Counted from the first letter of the stretch, positions 43,033 through 52,646 are shown. The stretch is 61,622 nt of DNA from Bacillota bacterium (GCA_023394955.1 JAEWZY010000038.1:1-61622), one strand, 5' to 3'. Notes: generated by a model not told the origin, from the sequence alone. Numbers and translations: made by a program.

Positions 43033-44103
43033 TTAAAACGCCTCTCCAATACAAAAATAGACACCCGATCCCCCATCGTCACTAAAACCGATATCTAACC
43101 TGATATTAATTTTTTCCCGTTCATTAAAGGCATAACGTAAGCCAATCCCGGCGGCTTTTTTAAGATCACTCGCTTTAAAAGCGTCCATCCGGTGAGCAAC
43201 GTCTCCGATGCCGGCAAAAACATTGCCGCCGAAGCGTTTATAAATCGGAAACCTGTATTCTCCCTGAAAAGCCAGGAGATTGTTATCCCTAAACCTCCCC
43301 TGGTAATACCCTCTTAAAAGACTTGGCCCCCCTAATTGCGGCAATAGTTGAAAGGGCAAATCCCCGTCGCTGTACATTAAAAAGCCATGTAAAGCAAGCA
43401 CCCGTCCGTTCCCAAAGCCGAAAAAAATGCGTTGATCGGCTTCCAATTGAAAACAATCATTAGCATTGCCGATGGATTTCGGGTAAGAGGTCGCTTTCAG
43501 CTCAATACGAAAACCCTTCTCCGGAAAAAATCGATTGTCTCTTTGATCGTAAATAGCATGTAATCCCAAACCTACTACAGTTGGGTCGCCACTTCCGTTT
43601 ACTCCGTTTCGGTCGAGTAAACCTCCTTCCACAACGTCTTCGACTTTATACTTTAAATACCTTAAATTGGGACCCAAATAAAGACCTTTTTGAATTATTC
43701 GCAACAAGCTTCCCTCAAAACCGAGAGTATCCAAGGTATAGTCCTCTTCCATCTCTTCCGTGGTCGAGTTACCGATCCCATAAAACTTGTCGGGAAATTT
43801 GGAAACACCGCTTTCAAACAATAACTGATAACCGCCGGCAATATATTTTGCCATACTGAAGTACATTTGAATCTGGTCTTTTTGGGTATAAGTCAGCCCC
43901 CCTTGAAACAAATCGGTTTTAGCGCCGCTCGCCGGATCCAGATATAAAAAATAAAAGCCGCCCCCCGTTCCTGTTTCCGGTGTATAAAACAATACCGGGA
44001 GTAATGTCATGTTTGAAGTTTCTTCCTCAGCATAAATTGTTACCGTAAAAAATGATAACAACATAAAAAACCCGACAATCAAAATAGCATTCTTCCGGCG
44101 CAC
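43033..44103 (-). CDS. Omp85-like beta-barrel outer membrane protein without POTRA domains
   Basis: A 356-residue protein starting at a GTG preceded by GGGAG. A basic signal peptide (RRKNAILIVGFFMLLSFFTV, cleavage after IYA) is followed directly by beta-barrel sequence. GGPSLLRGYYQGRF carries the Omp85 loop-6 (V/L)RG(F/Y) motif, and AFQGEYRFPIYKRFGG is the next strand. The chain ends in Phe, as outer-membrane barrels do. No POTRA domains are present, so it resembles short BamA/TamA-family or patatin-less surface-antigen proteins. Its existence implies an outer membrane. Confidence 0.82.
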   Translation of the reverse strand: MRRKNAILIVGFFMLLSFFTVTIYAEEETSNMTLLPVLFYTPETGTGGGFYFLYLDPASGAKTDLFQGGLTYTQKDQIQMYFSMAKYIAGGYQLLFESGVSKFPDKFYGIGNSTTEEMEEDYTLDTLGFEGSLLRIIQKGLYLGPNLRYLKYKVEDVVEGGLLDRNGVNGSGDPTVVGLGLHAIYDQRDNRFFPEKGFRIELKATSYPKSIGNANDCFQLEADQRIFFGFGNGRVLALHGFLMYSDGDLPFQLLPQLGGPSLLRGYYQGRFRDNNLLAFQGEYRFPIYKRFGGNVFAGIGDVAHRMDAFKASDLKKAAGIGLRYAFNEREKINIRLDIGFSDDGGSGVYFCIGEAF

Positions 44104-44221
44104 GCGCTCTCTCCCTAATCTATGATTAACAAAAATCAAAATCGAAAAGCCCGGAAATCCGGTGAAAAGTATCGGTACGATTGAAGACATAACACTTTAT
44201 CGGGATACAATACCTTCCTCC

Positions 44222-45304
44222 CTATCTCACTTCCTCGATCCGATACTCCTGGGCCCCCAGGTTTCTCTTTTCCAACTCACCCAACTGGATGAACGGATTT
44301 TTATGATGCAGCCTTTCAAACAAATGGCCGGTCTCGCCCAGCTGATATCCTTTGGGAATTCCCGCCGGAATCAGATTTTCCATTTTAATCGCATCTAGAG
44401 AAGCCCGCTCAACCGCCACAATATCCTGAGACGCCATGATCCCGATGTCCGGAACCAGAGCTGGAGTGGTAAAACCCCAACAATCGCAGAGAGCAGTAAT
44501 GTTCATCAAGAAATTAATGTAGAAAACCTTCTCTTTTGGGAAATGCTTTAGCACCCCATCGGTACAAAGGGCCATACCGGTCTGGAAGTCCTCGAAACGA
44601 TCGGCGTCCATGGTAATGGCGCCGCCGGGACAGACTTTTACACAATGCTGACAAAAGGTGCAATGGTGATAAAAGACTTCATACTTACCTTCGTTAGTGA
44701 AACTATTGGCGCCGTGGTTACAGTTATTGACGCATAACTCGCAATGGGTGCATAGACTCTCATCCCAGTTAAGCCCCCCCTCCAAACCGTGCAATTGCTG
44801 TCTGGTTCGGTCGGTGACACAACCCATGGCGATATTCTTGCAAGCGCCTCCATAGCCGCAAGCGCCGTGGCCTTTAACGTGGGACAAGTCGATCAAAACC
44901 TCCGCCTCCAAAATATTCCCGCCGATATCGAGATTCCTAAAGGTTTTAAAGTCCACTGTTTCCTCGATATAGTATTTACCGGTCACCCCACAAACGGGAA
45001 CTATCGGCGCGCCCAAAAAATCTTCGGAATAACCGCGGGTCTTGGCGTTGGCCACTTCATTATCGGTAATGTAAACCTTAGCGCCGTATTCTTTCAACTT
45101 GTCCACCAATATCTTGATGAATAACGGGTGAATGGTGGAGTAGCCGATATTCCGGCCTAAATGCATCTTAATGGCGGTCCAGTTATCTTTAACTGCATTT
45201 TTTAAAGGCATTTGAGCCAGCAAACGCTCGAATTTGGCGGGAAGAGTAGCCGCAGCGTCATACTTTTCATAATCGACCGCAGCGAATAAAATTTTAGAAC
45301 TCAT
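44222..45304 (-). CDS. DUF362 protein with two 4Fe-4S clusters
   Basis: A 360-residue protein with an N-terminal DUF362 domain (about 1-180; IKMHLGRNIGYSTIHPLFIK, and HVKGHGACGYGGACKNIAMG) and two ferredoxin motifs (CTHCELCVNNC near 190 and CTFCQHCVKVC near 217), each able to bind a 4Fe-4S cluster. A third DUF362 part follows (about 240-345). The role is an unidentified redox reaction. The ATG follows GGAGG by six bases. It stands between holA and the Omp85-like gene, apparently as a separate gene. Confidence 0.88.
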   Translation of the reverse strand: MSSKILFAAVDYEKYDAAATLPAKFERLLAQMPLKNAVKDNWTAIKMHLGRNIGYSTIHPLFIKILVDKLKEYGAKVYITDNEVANAKTRGYSEDFLGAPIVPVCGVTGKYYIEETVDFKTFRNLDIGGNILEAEVLIDLSHVKGHGACGYGGACKNIAMGCVTDRTRQQLHGLEGGLNWDESLCTHCELCVNNCNHGANSFTNEGKYEVFYHHCTFCQHCVKVCPGGAITMDADRFEDFQTGMALCTDGVLKHFPKEKVFYINFLMNITALCDCWGFTTPALVPDIGIMASQDIVAVERASLDAIKMENLIPAGIPKGYQLGETGHLFERLHHKNPFIQLGELEKRNLGAQEYRIEEVR

Positions 45305-45396
45305 TATTAACCTCCGAAATGTAAATTTTAAAATATGAGATGGAAAAGGGATAACAAAATTTATTTCAATTTATCTAAAAACATAACCCCTAACGA

Positions 45397-46389
45397 TTAC
45401 TCCATCGTAATCTCCACCACTGCCAGCTCCAGCTCCAGCCTGGACTCCCGCTGGCCGGTCTTGATCCGGTAATCGGCCTGAAGTAGCCGGTTCAATATCT
45501 TTTGTAATTCAGCCAATGAAAAATAGCGCGCCTGTCCGAAGCTTTTTTCGGCGACGTAAGGGTTGATCCCTAAAAAACCCGCTAAACTCCGGGAGGTCAT
45601 CCCGCTCTCCTTCGCCTCCAAAGCGGCGGCGATATTTCGGAATTGCCGCGACAGGGTAGCCAGTATTTTAAGTTCATTCTCACCGGAGTCTAATAGCTCT
45701 TCTAAACGGGGCAGGCCTACTTTGGGATTTCTACCGGCCACCGCGTCAATTAGCCCGAAGATATCAGGTTCCGGCCCACCCGGCAACAACGCCTCCAATT
45801 CAGCGTCGGTCATTTTCTCATTTTTACCGGTATAAATAGCCATCTTTTCAAGCTCGGTACGGACCCTGAGCAAGTCGCCATTGGTCCTCTCCCCTATCAA
45901 CCGGGCTTGTTCCAGTGATAGCTCCAACCCCTTTTTTTGGGCCCGTTGTCTGATCCACACCGGCAGATCGGCATTGGTCAGTTTATTACAATCAACTACT
46001 GGGATTCGTTTTTGCAGTTCCTGATGGATTTTTTTTCTCCCATCCAGCTTTAGGGCGGAAATAAACAAATAGACACCCTGAGGCAATTGGTTGAAACCTC
46101 TTAACAGGGCTGTTTCGATCTCGCCGGATGCGTTTTCAAAGTTATTAAGGTGGATGATCCGGGTGTTTCCAAATAATGAACCCGTCTCCAAATTGGCGGC
46201 CAGTTCCTCTGCGCCAACCGTAACAGCGTCAAATCTGATCCAATTGAACTCCAGTTCGTCTTCGGGAAGGATTTTCCCCGAGGCCGCCTCCAGCAGTTCT
46301 TCATGAAAGAGGTTTTCCCCACCTAAAAATAAGTAAACGGAAAGCAACCGTCCCTCGTTAACCTGTTTTAAAAACTCCGCTCGTGTCAT
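45397..46389 (-). CDS. holA: DNA polymerase III delta subunit
   Basis: Clamp-loader delta subunit that opens the sliding clamp, 330 residues. It has an N-terminal AAA-like domain (SVYLFLGGENLFHEELLEAA; ASGEIETALLRGFNQLPQGVY) and a C-terminal collar domain (RQFRNIAAALEAKESGMTSR, then LGINPYVAEKSFGQARYF). The start ATG shares one base with the comEC stop (TGATG). The pair comEC-holA is also found in many Firmicutes. Confidence 0.92.
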   Translation of the reverse strand: MTRAEFLKQVNEGRLLSVYLFLGGENLFHEELLEAASGKILPEDELEFNWIRFDAVTVGAEELAANLETGSLFGNTRIIHLNNFENASGEIETALLRGFNQLPQGVYLFISALKLDGRKKIHQELQKRIPVVDCNKLTNADLPVWIRQRAQKKGLELSLEQARLIGERTNGDLLRVRTELEKMAIYTGKNEKMTDAELEALLPGGPEPDIFGLIDAVAGRNPKVGLPRLEELLDSGENELKILATLSRQFRNIAAALEAKESGMTSRSLAGFLGINPYVAEKSFGQARYFSLAELQKILNRLLQADYRIKTGQRESRLELELAVVEITME

Positions 46390-48731
46390 CAATTATCATC
46401 CTTGATTGTTCTAACCATAATCCGGTCTTTATATATCCGGCAATCGATTATTCCCAGAGAATCGGTGCGGAAAATTTTCGCTCCCAATGATCGCAACCGA
46501 TTGACCGTGGCGGTTCCCGGATGCCCAAAACGGTTCCCCGCCCCAACCGAGATTATTGCCAGCCCCGGTTTTATCTGTGATAAAAATGAAAGTCCGCTGG
46601 AATAGTTGCTTCCATGGTGCCCTACTTTTAAAAGGGCTGCGTTCAACCGATGAGGCATTCGGCTTAACAATAATTCTTCGCCTTTGAAGGATAGATCTCC
46701 TGTTAACATTAGCCTGATTTTTCCGAAAGAAACCAATAGCACTACTGAACAGTCGTTTTCCGATCCCAGGTTCGGGACCTCCAGTACTTCAAGACTGGCC
46801 CCTTTTCCCATTTTAAAGATCATTCCTTTATGAATTGTCCTGTGACTAATCGGCGTTGACTTGATTCCGGCTTCGAATGACAAATAATCCTTCGTTTCCT
46901 TCACGGGCGGCAACAGTACCGCCTTAGCCGGGACCTTATTTAGGACTTCAATTAATCCACCCCAATGGTCCTGATGATAATGGGTGAGAATAACCATCTC
47001 CAGTCCCATGATTCCGGTCTTTTGGAAATAGGGAAGAATAGCCCGTTTGCCACGTCCCTTGTCGCCGCCATCAACCAAAGCGTATTCCCCGTTGGGGGAA
47101 CGGAGCAAAATCGCATCCCCTTGGCCCACATCAAGGAACACAACTTGAAGATATTCCCCCCGGATTTGGTAATAGTAAACGCCCCAGACAACCAAATTAA
47201 TGAATAGCAAAAGCCCGATTAAGACTGGACCTAGTTTGAACTGCCGTTGTTTTCGATTAAAAATATTTGGACGGAGTGAATCGATGAAAAGCGCCAATCC
47301 GATATAATAACCGGCTATCCATGGCCAAGGCCATTGGGGGGACCATGAAGCCGCCCAGGAAAAACTACCCAGCCAGTTAACGAATACTTTAATCAGATCC
47401 AAAAGTTGTTGAATCAAAGCTAAAACCAGTCCACCCAAGAAGGGTTGGAAATTTCCAATTGCCTCCCCTGCTAAACCGCCAATGACTGCGACTTCTCCCG
47501 GAAAAATCAATAATATGTTAGCCAGCGGGGATACCCAGGAGACCATCTGAAAGTATTGGATCAAAATAGGAACGAGCATTAACTGGGCGCTGACGGATAC
47601 CAGCAGAGCCTTCCAAAGCAAAGCGAGGAATTTCCTCTTTACCGGTAAATATTCGGCTAACAACGGGTAAAGGCAGCTAACCCCGGAGGTGGCGGCAAAA
47701 GTCAGTTGAAAGGAAGGATCGAATAAATTGTAAGGGTTCATTGATAATAATACAATCGCAGCCAAGCTTAACCGGTTTAAGGGGATATCCCCGACCTGTA
47801 AAATATTGCCGATTAAGACGATAGTCAACATAATCCCTGCCCGGAGCGCCGGGGGATCCATCCCGGTCATCATAATATAGAGCCATACACCGGTGATTAG
47901 AGGCCCAACTTGCCATCGTTTCGGTATCTTAAGCAACCCCAATAAAAAACTGAGAGTTACCGCTACAAAACCCACGTGCATTCCGGAGACGGATAGCATA
48001 TGAATGGTGGAAGTACGTTGCAGATTAACTAAAAACCGGTCTTCTGCACCGCCTAAAGAGTCTCCAAAGAGTATTCCATGTAACAGACGGGCGTTACCCG
48101 GTTCTAAAATCCTTTCTCCAAAACCAGTCATTCTTTGCCGGATTTGATCCGCCCAGATGAAAGGGAGACTTAATCCAAATCCAGCTTGAAACCGGAGTGG
48201 TTCCGAAGCCGAGATACTCCCGGTTATGCTATGGATTTCTAAATAATCCGGAAATCCCGTTGTTTTTAAGGGGATCGCCCTGAACCTGCCCTTGATCTTT
48301 ACGTTCCGCCCGTACCAATCGTCGGATGGGACATCATTGATAAATACGGTCACCCGGCCCCGGGGAAGGGGCAATCCCTCCGAAAAACCGGTTTTAAGCC
48401 GCATGACGAACCAGAAACCGGCGCGGGTTGGTTCCGGCCTGGCAATAATCGTTCCGTCAACTAGGATCTCTTGCTTATCAAAAGCCTGATTGGATTGGAC
48501 TTGACCCTGGTAAACCCAGCGGGCCATACTGAACCAAAATCCGCCGCCGGCCAAGCAAAACAATAACAGCAGCCATCCTAGATGTCTTCGATAAAGCTGT
48601 CGCAACATTCCGGTAGCGATTAGGATTAATCCAAGCAAGAGCCATGGGAGAGGAAGGGCGTGAACTAAAGAGGCGGCAATGATTCCGAAGCTCAAAACGA
48701 CCAGTACATATACATTAAGGGGTAATCTCAT
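46389..48731 (-). CDS. comEC: DNA internalisation/competence channel ComEC
   Basis: Membrane channel for single-stranded DNA uptake, 780 residues. It has an N-terminal hydrophobic and beta domain (about 1-190), a Competence domain with many membrane helices (about 215-470; LHGILFGDSLGG, MLSVSGMHVGF) and a C-terminal metallo-beta-lactamase fold (LTHYHQDHWGGL; KVGHHGSNYSSG; GAGNRFGHPG). The metal-ligand HxHxDH motif is altered to HYHQDH, which is intact. The start overlaps the comEA stop by four bases. Confidence 0.95.
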   Translation of the reverse strand: MRLPLNVYVLVVLSFGIIAASLVHALPLPWLLLGLILIATGMLRQLYRRHLGWLLLLFCLAGGGFWFSMARWVYQGQVQSNQAFDKQEILVDGTIIARPEPTRAGFWFVMRLKTGFSEGLPLPRGRVTVFINDVPSDDWYGRNVKIKGRFRAIPLKTTGFPDYLEIHSITGSISASEPLRFQAGFGLSLPFIWADQIRQRMTGFGERILEPGNARLLHGILFGDSLGGAEDRFLVNLQRTSTIHMLSVSGMHVGFVAVTLSFLLGLLKIPKRWQVGPLITGVWLYIMMTGMDPPALRAGIMLTIVLIGNILQVGDIPLNRLSLAAIVLLSMNPYNLFDPSFQLTFAATSGVSCLYPLLAEYLPVKRKFLALLWKALLVSVSAQLMLVPILIQYFQMVSWVSPLANILLIFPGEVAVIGGLAGEAIGNFQPFLGGLVLALIQQLLDLIKVFVNWLGSFSWAASWSPQWPWPWIAGYYIGLALFIDSLRPNIFNRKQRQFKLGPVLIGLLLFINLVVWGVYYYQIRGEYLQVVFLDVGQGDAILLRSPNGEYALVDGGDKGRGKRAILPYFQKTGIMGLEMVILTHYHQDHWGGLIEVLNKVPAKAVLLPPVKETKDYLSFEAGIKSTPISHRTIHKGMIFKMGKGASLEVLEVPNLGSENDCSVVLLVSFGKIRLMLTGDLSFKGEELLLSRMPHRLNAALLKVGHHGSNYSSGLSFLSQIKPGLAIISVGAGNRFGHPGTATVNRLRSLGAKIFRTDSLGIIDCRIYKDRIMVRTIKDDN

Positions 48732-49339
48732 TTCACAAACAGATGCGCCCGGAATTGCGCCAGTTTAGCCTCGCCTATTCCGGGGACCTTTAACAAATCT
48801 TCGTAACGATTAAATTTTCCATGCTCGGTCCGGTATTGTAGAATGCGCTCCGCTAAAGCCGGTCCGATTCCCGGAACGGTCTCCAGTTCTTTGCGGGAAG
48901 CGTTATTTAAATCATAAGGGCCTTTTGGGGTGTTTGCCGTTTTCTCCGTAAATCCGGCACTTAGGGTGGAGGCTGTAGTAATAGTTTTCTTGCGGCTGGT
49001 TTTCACTGGGACTTCCCCTTTGATAGGCAGGTAAACTTGTTCTCCGTCTAAAACATACTCAGCCAGATTAACTTGATTAAGGTCCCCTTCCGGTAAGGCT
49101 CCTCCGGCTTGCCGGATGGCCTCAAATTTCCTAGTCATTGGTTTGACGCCGATAACTCCCGGTTTGACAACAGCCCCGCAAACATGGACGTAAATCAGTT
49201 CATCCTTGTCTCCGACGCGATATTCTTCAGTATATCCTTGATTGCCTCGATTAAAAAACAACAATAAACCACCAAGCAACAAGAAGAAAAAGAGGGTTAA
49301 GGCGGCAAGCCTTTGACGGATGGTAAATTCGAACACCAC
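48728..49339 (-). CDS. comEA: DNA-binding competence protein ComEA
   Basis: Membrane-anchored DNA receptor for uptake, 203 residues. It has one N-terminal transmembrane helix, a SLBB-like domain (about 45-110, IYVHVCGAVVKPGVI) and two helix-hairpin-helix motifs (ETVPGIGPALAERIL; LKVPGIGEAKLAQF). The GTG chosen is six bases after GGAGG; an ATG six codons earlier lies before the ribosome site. Confidence 0.92.
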   Translation of the reverse strand: MVFEFTIRQRLAALTLFFFLLLGGLLLFFNRGNQGYTEEYRVGDKDELIYVHVCGAVVKPGVIGVKPMTRKFEAIRQAGGALPEGDLNQVNLAEYVLDGEQVYLPIKGEVPVKTSRKKTITTASTLSAGFTEKTANTPKGPYDLNNASRKELETVPGIGPALAERILQYRTEHGKFNRYEDLLKVPGIGEAKLAQFRAHLFVK

Positions 49340-49503
49340 GTTCCACCTCCTACTCATCGAATGAAAATTATATTCGCTATTTTCCGTTTGTTTCCTCCTT
49401 GTCAGTGTAAAAAATGGTTATTTATGGCATGATTTTTTTCTAAAATCTTTTATTCCTACTGTATATTTCAAAATAAATTTGTTAAATATATAACTGCTCC
49501 ACC

Positions 49504-49576
49504 GAAAGAGACTGATAGATTCTCTCTTTCACCCGGGAGTGGAAAGAGCCGGAATTTAATAAATCACCGGCTCTTT
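49504..49576 (+). other. Two consecutive hairpins, the second terminator-like
   Basis: The first hairpin pairs GAAAGAGA (49504-49511) with TCTCTTTC. The second pairs AAAGAGCCGG (49543-49552) with CCGGCTCTTT (49567-49576) and ends in TTTT on the + strand. No gene precedes it on either strand, so it could end a small + strand RNA or be a leader of comEA read from the other strand. The region 49340-49813 otherwise shows no gene. I do not recognise a riboswitch family. Confidence 0.45.
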
Positions 49577-49813
49577 TCTCTATCTTACCGAACTTGCTTA
49601 TCGTTAAAATCTATTTAAAACGGATCTCCTATCCTCCCGACATTTAAATCTTTCTCGGATCAGTTCATCCGGATCATCCTGAAATCTCATTTTATTCCGC
49701 AGGAATATATTTACAATACGAAATGAAATGCGACGCTCATCAAAGTATTATTTGGATGGAGTTTACCAATAAGTCATTTTTAATTATATTTCCCTAATGT
49801 TTACTTTATCTCC

Positions 49814-49840
49814 TTGATCTACTGCTGGTTAAGGTATAAT
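49814..49840 (+). promoter_or_regulatory. Promoter candidate before the SleB-like gene
   Basis: TTGATC, 15 bases, then TATAAT. The -10 box lies in an inverted repeat (GTATAA and TTATAC, 49834-49853), which may be a regulator site. The spacer is two bases short, so support is modest. It lies about 160 bases before the ATG. Confidence 0.35.
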
Positions 49841-49881
49841 ATCCATGTTATACTTTAAATCACTAATTTTTTATAGTACCG

Positions 49882-49914
49882 GGCTTATTGCAAGATTTAT
49901 TAAGGCGATAAGCC
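49882..49914 (+). other. Leader hairpin before the SleB-like gene
   Basis: GGCTTATTGC (49882-49891) pairs with GCGATAAGCC (49905-49914) over ten positions with one G-T pair. No T-run follows. It would lie in the leader of the transcript starting near 49848. Confidence 0.4.
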
Positions 49915-50002
49915 TAGCTTTATGATTTAACCATTATTAGATCTACTTTGTTAAATTCATTAATTTAAAGTCACCAAGGTAGAATTAAAGGGGGGATAGG
50001 AA

Positions 50003-50728
50003 ATGCTTCAGAGTATTGGAGAAAGCAAACTGGTAAAACCAATCTGCGGATTAATGCTGACAAGCATGGTCCTATCGTTTTCAATAGGCATCTTGAATGC
50101 GTCAATCCCAAGCGAGGCCAACGCTCAACCGGCTGTCACCGAGGTTTCGCCTAAAATATCAAACAGCCCAAAGCAAACTGCTCCTGAATCAAGACATGCA
50201 ACCGCCGGCCGTCAAATGGCGCAAGTCGGTTCAGAAGATAAGAGCCGGGGTGAATTAGATATTCAAAAAAACTCGGTCGCTAGTAACGAAACTACTTGGA
50301 AGACCGGGACTAGTTGGAAACCGGCGACTAATGTTGAAACAACTCCGGCCAAAACATCTCAACCAAAGCCCAATTCCAATATGGATGTTTATCTTTTGGC
50401 CAGAGTAATCTATGCCGAATCAAGAGGCGAACCCTTTGAAGGCCAGGTAGCGGTTGGAGCCGTATTGATGAACCGGTTGAAAGATTCGCGTTTTCCCAAA
50501 AACCTGTCGCAAATCATTTTTAAACGGGGTGAGTTTTGCACGGTAAGGGACGGCCAAATATGGAAGAATCCCAGCCCAGAAGCGATCAGAGCAGCCCGTT
50601 TAGCGGCGGCGGGTTGGGACCCAACAGGGGGAGCCCTCTATTTTTACAACCCTGCCAAAACCACTTCCCGCTGGATCTGGTCGCGGCCGGTTGTGAACCG
50701 GATCGGCAACCATATCTTTGCGGCATAA
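50003..50728 (+). CDS. SleB-type cell-wall hydrolase
   Basis: A 241-residue secreted protein. Residues 1 to about 42 include a signal peptide. The middle (about 43-130) is a Ser/Thr/Lys-rich linker. The C-terminal hydrolase_2 domain (about 127-241) begins VYLLARVIYAESRGEPFEGQ with the catalytic Glu, followed by QVAVGAVLMNRLKDSRFP and GALYFYNPAKT, all SleB/CwlJ family marks. Such lytic transglycosylases open spore cortex on germination or remodel wall. No peptidoglycan-binding repeat is present. The ATG is preceded by GGGGGG. Confidence 0.88.
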   Translation: MLQSIGESKLVKPICGLMLTSMVLSFSIGILNASIPSEANAQPAVTEVSPKISNSPKQTAPESRHATAGRQMAQVGSEDKSRGELDIQKNSVASNETTWKTGTSWKPATNVETTPAKTSQPKPNSNMDVYLLARVIYAESRGEPFEGQVAVGAVLMNRLKDSRFPKNLSQIIFKRGEFCTVRDGQIWKNPSPEAIRAARLAAAGWDPTGGALYFYNPAKTTSRWIWSRPVVNRIGNHIFAA

Positions 50729-50807
50729 ACGGTTTCATAACTGTTCCATATAAATACTAAACTGAATACCAAACCCTAAAAAAATAAGTTTTAGAACAGC
50801 CAACATT

Positions 50808-50830
50808 AAAGAAGCCTACGGGCTTCTTTT
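50808..50830 (+). terminator. Terminator after the SleB-like gene
   Basis: A perfect 9-bp stem, AAAGAAGCC (50808-50816) with GGCTTCTTT (50821-50829), with a 4-base loop and a T-tail. Confidence 0.8.
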
Positions 50831-50965
50831 AAATTTACCAATTTATTTAAAAAACTTCTCTTTGTTTTTTCCGATCGGATATTAAGATTTATCGCCTAGC
50901 CGCCGTTATTAATGATATAATTAAAAGTATTAATTGGATCGAGATTCAACATCCGGAGGGACAAG

Positions 50966-51691
50966 ATGAGGTATCGCTCAATATTAGTTTATTGCCTGTT
51001 AGTTCTATCGTTCGGATCAAGTAACGCTTTAGGAGATTCCAGAACCATTTCGCTTCCAATTTCTTATGAAGGGTCGGCCAGTTTAAAAGTGACCGGAGCC
51101 TATCAAGCTTCAATACCTGAACCGGATAACAGTGGATCTTGGTGCGATTATAAAGAGACTACCGCGCAAACTGGTAAAATCAATGCCTTGCTAGTAGGTA
51201 ATTATTTAATCTATATGCCCGCTATCGAAAAACCTTTAGTTACCGGCACAGTAAATTACGAGCATCATTCCTATCGGGAGGGCAAGCCTTTAACCGCTGA
51301 TATCGCTCCGCCTCAAAACATCACTGCCCAACATTTCCAAGGCGCGGTAGGCCTCTACATAAATTATGCCGAAAAAACTTATACCATCTCGATTGGCTTG
51401 GGCGCCGAGGGAGAATCCACTCTCTTCAACAATACCGGTGAAAGAGTTGAAGGCCAAACTAAAAAAAGATTTGAACTGGAAAAGGTTGAATTAATACTCC
51501 CTCTTCCTCAAGATTTGAAAGTTTTAAAAGGCAGCAAAATCATATCGGACGTGGTTAAAGCCCCGGAAATTTCGCACAAAGTGCTCAAAAACGAAAAAAT
51601 TATGGAAATCGCTTGGGAATTCATCGCTTCCGCTGAAAAGGCCGATTTGCTCAAGGAAAATCTTGACCAAATGGGTCAAAACTTTAAATAA
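50966..51691 (+). CDS. Secreted protein of unknown function
   Basis: A 241-residue protein. The ATG follows GGAGG by six bases, and TATAAT (50916-50921) lies a short distance upstream without a clear -35 box. Residues 1-23 form a signal peptide (ending ALG or nearby). The mature part reads as beta-rich (TISLPISYEGSASLKVTGAY, YTISIGLGAEGESTLFNN) followed by a charged C-terminal helix (IMEIAWEFIASAEKADLLKE). There is no lipobox. I do not recognise a family. Confidence 0.6.
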   Translation: MRYRSILVYCLLVLSFGSSNALGDSRTISLPISYEGSASLKVTGAYQASIPEPDNSGSWCDYKETTAQTGKINALLVGNYLIYMPAIEKPLVTGTVNYEHHSYREGKPLTADIAPPQNITAQHFQGAVGLYINYAEKTYTISIGLGAEGESTLFNNTGERVEGQTKKRFELEKVELILPLPQDLKVLKGSKIISDVVKAPEISHKVLKNEKIMEIAWEFIASAEKADLLKENLDQMGQNFK

Positions 51692-51795
51692 ACGGTTTTG
51701 GTTGTATTCTAGTTGAGCTAAAGGCGTAAGGCGCGCAATAAGTTCTTCCCTCAATCGTTCTCGGAAAAGCCGGACGAAGGACCACTACCGGTTGA

Positions 51796-52458
51796 TTATT
51801 TAGATTTGAGATTACCCCGTTGATATTGTAATTTAGTTACGAAGACGGCTATCTCCGTCTGATCGTAGATATCGATAAACTCAAAATCAATGGCGACACC
51901 ATGCATTACAGGATTCCCCAGGATCTCCACTCTGACAATCCTTCCGGACAGACACATCGGTTTTGACCTTCCCGGAAGTTCAAATTCAAAATTTATGATT
52001 TCACCTACCTTAAAAGCGCTACTCAGGTCAGCAATGGCAAACAAGCCGCATCCGGACAAATTAACGATTTTACCTTCACCGGAACGGTTATTTAGGTTAT
52101 ACCTAAACGGCAAAGTAAGATCGGCCCTTATAAAACGGCGAAAAGAAGTATAATCTACTTCAATCGGGTTGGCCAAAATCAACGGTTCGTTCTCATCGGT
52201 TTTTTTTTCAATAACATAGGTTCCAAATTGATGTTTTTGTCCTTCATAATCTTGAAAACTGATGGTTAACTCGGTCCCCGGAATTATCTTTTTAGCTAAT
52301 TCTTTTGGTTCAAGATCAATGAATAATTTTTTCTCTTTGGGACCTCGAATAATTGCTTTAACAGTTCCTATGCACTCTTTGATCTCTCCAATAGCATCGG
52401 AAAGCTGAATTATCAGACTGCTTCCGGGGTTAAATACATCTTGGGGCGTTTTAAACAT
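51796..52458 (-). CDS. PilZ domain protein (c-di-GMP receptor), second copy
   Basis: A 220-residue protein with an N-terminal YcgR-N-like beta domain (about 1-105) and a PilZ domain (about 107-210). The binding motifs RRFIR (R-x-x-x-R) and NLSGCG (N-x-S-x-x-G) are both present. It has the same architecture and length as the PilZ protein inside the flagellar cluster, so a motor-brake role is possible. It is a single gene converging on the unknown secreted-protein gene. No promoter is clear. Confidence 0.85.
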   Translation of the reverse strand: MFKTPQDVFNPGSSLIIQLSDAIGEIKECIGTVKAIIRGPKEKKLFIDLEPKELAKKIIPGTELTISFQDYEGQKHQFGTYVIEKKTDENEPLILANPIEVDYTSFRRFIRADLTLPFRYNLNNRSGEGKIVNLSGCGLFAIADLSSAFKVGEIINFEFELPGRSKPMCLSGRIVRVEILGNPVMHGVAIDFEFIDIYDQTEIAVFVTKLQYQRGNLKSK

Positions 52459-52613
52459 TCACCTGCTCCTCTAAACTTTTCGGATCGCTTTTAGTAAATT
52501 ATTTCTCTTTTAAACGTCTATCTCCTCTAGTGAACATTAACTTTAAACTCCTCCAGCCGGGGTTAATCGAAGGATAAAAATGAAATATTTAGGTCCCGCG
52601 CCCGCCGTCTGCG

Positions 52614-52646
52614 TCAAAAAGGTCTTCCAAAAATCAAGGAAGACCT
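52614..52646 (-). terminator. Terminator after the ASRT-like gene
   Basis: A perfect 9-bp stem, AGGTCTTCC (52620-52628) with GGAAGACCT (52638-52646), with a 9-base loop and TTTTT on the - strand. It would end the rhaS-to-ASRT transcript. Confidence 0.85.

Noticed and set aside
49504..49576. T-box or c-di-GMP riboswitch
   Set aside because: The conserved T-box sequence and the conserved GEMM core were looked for and are not present. Only plain hairpins are seen.
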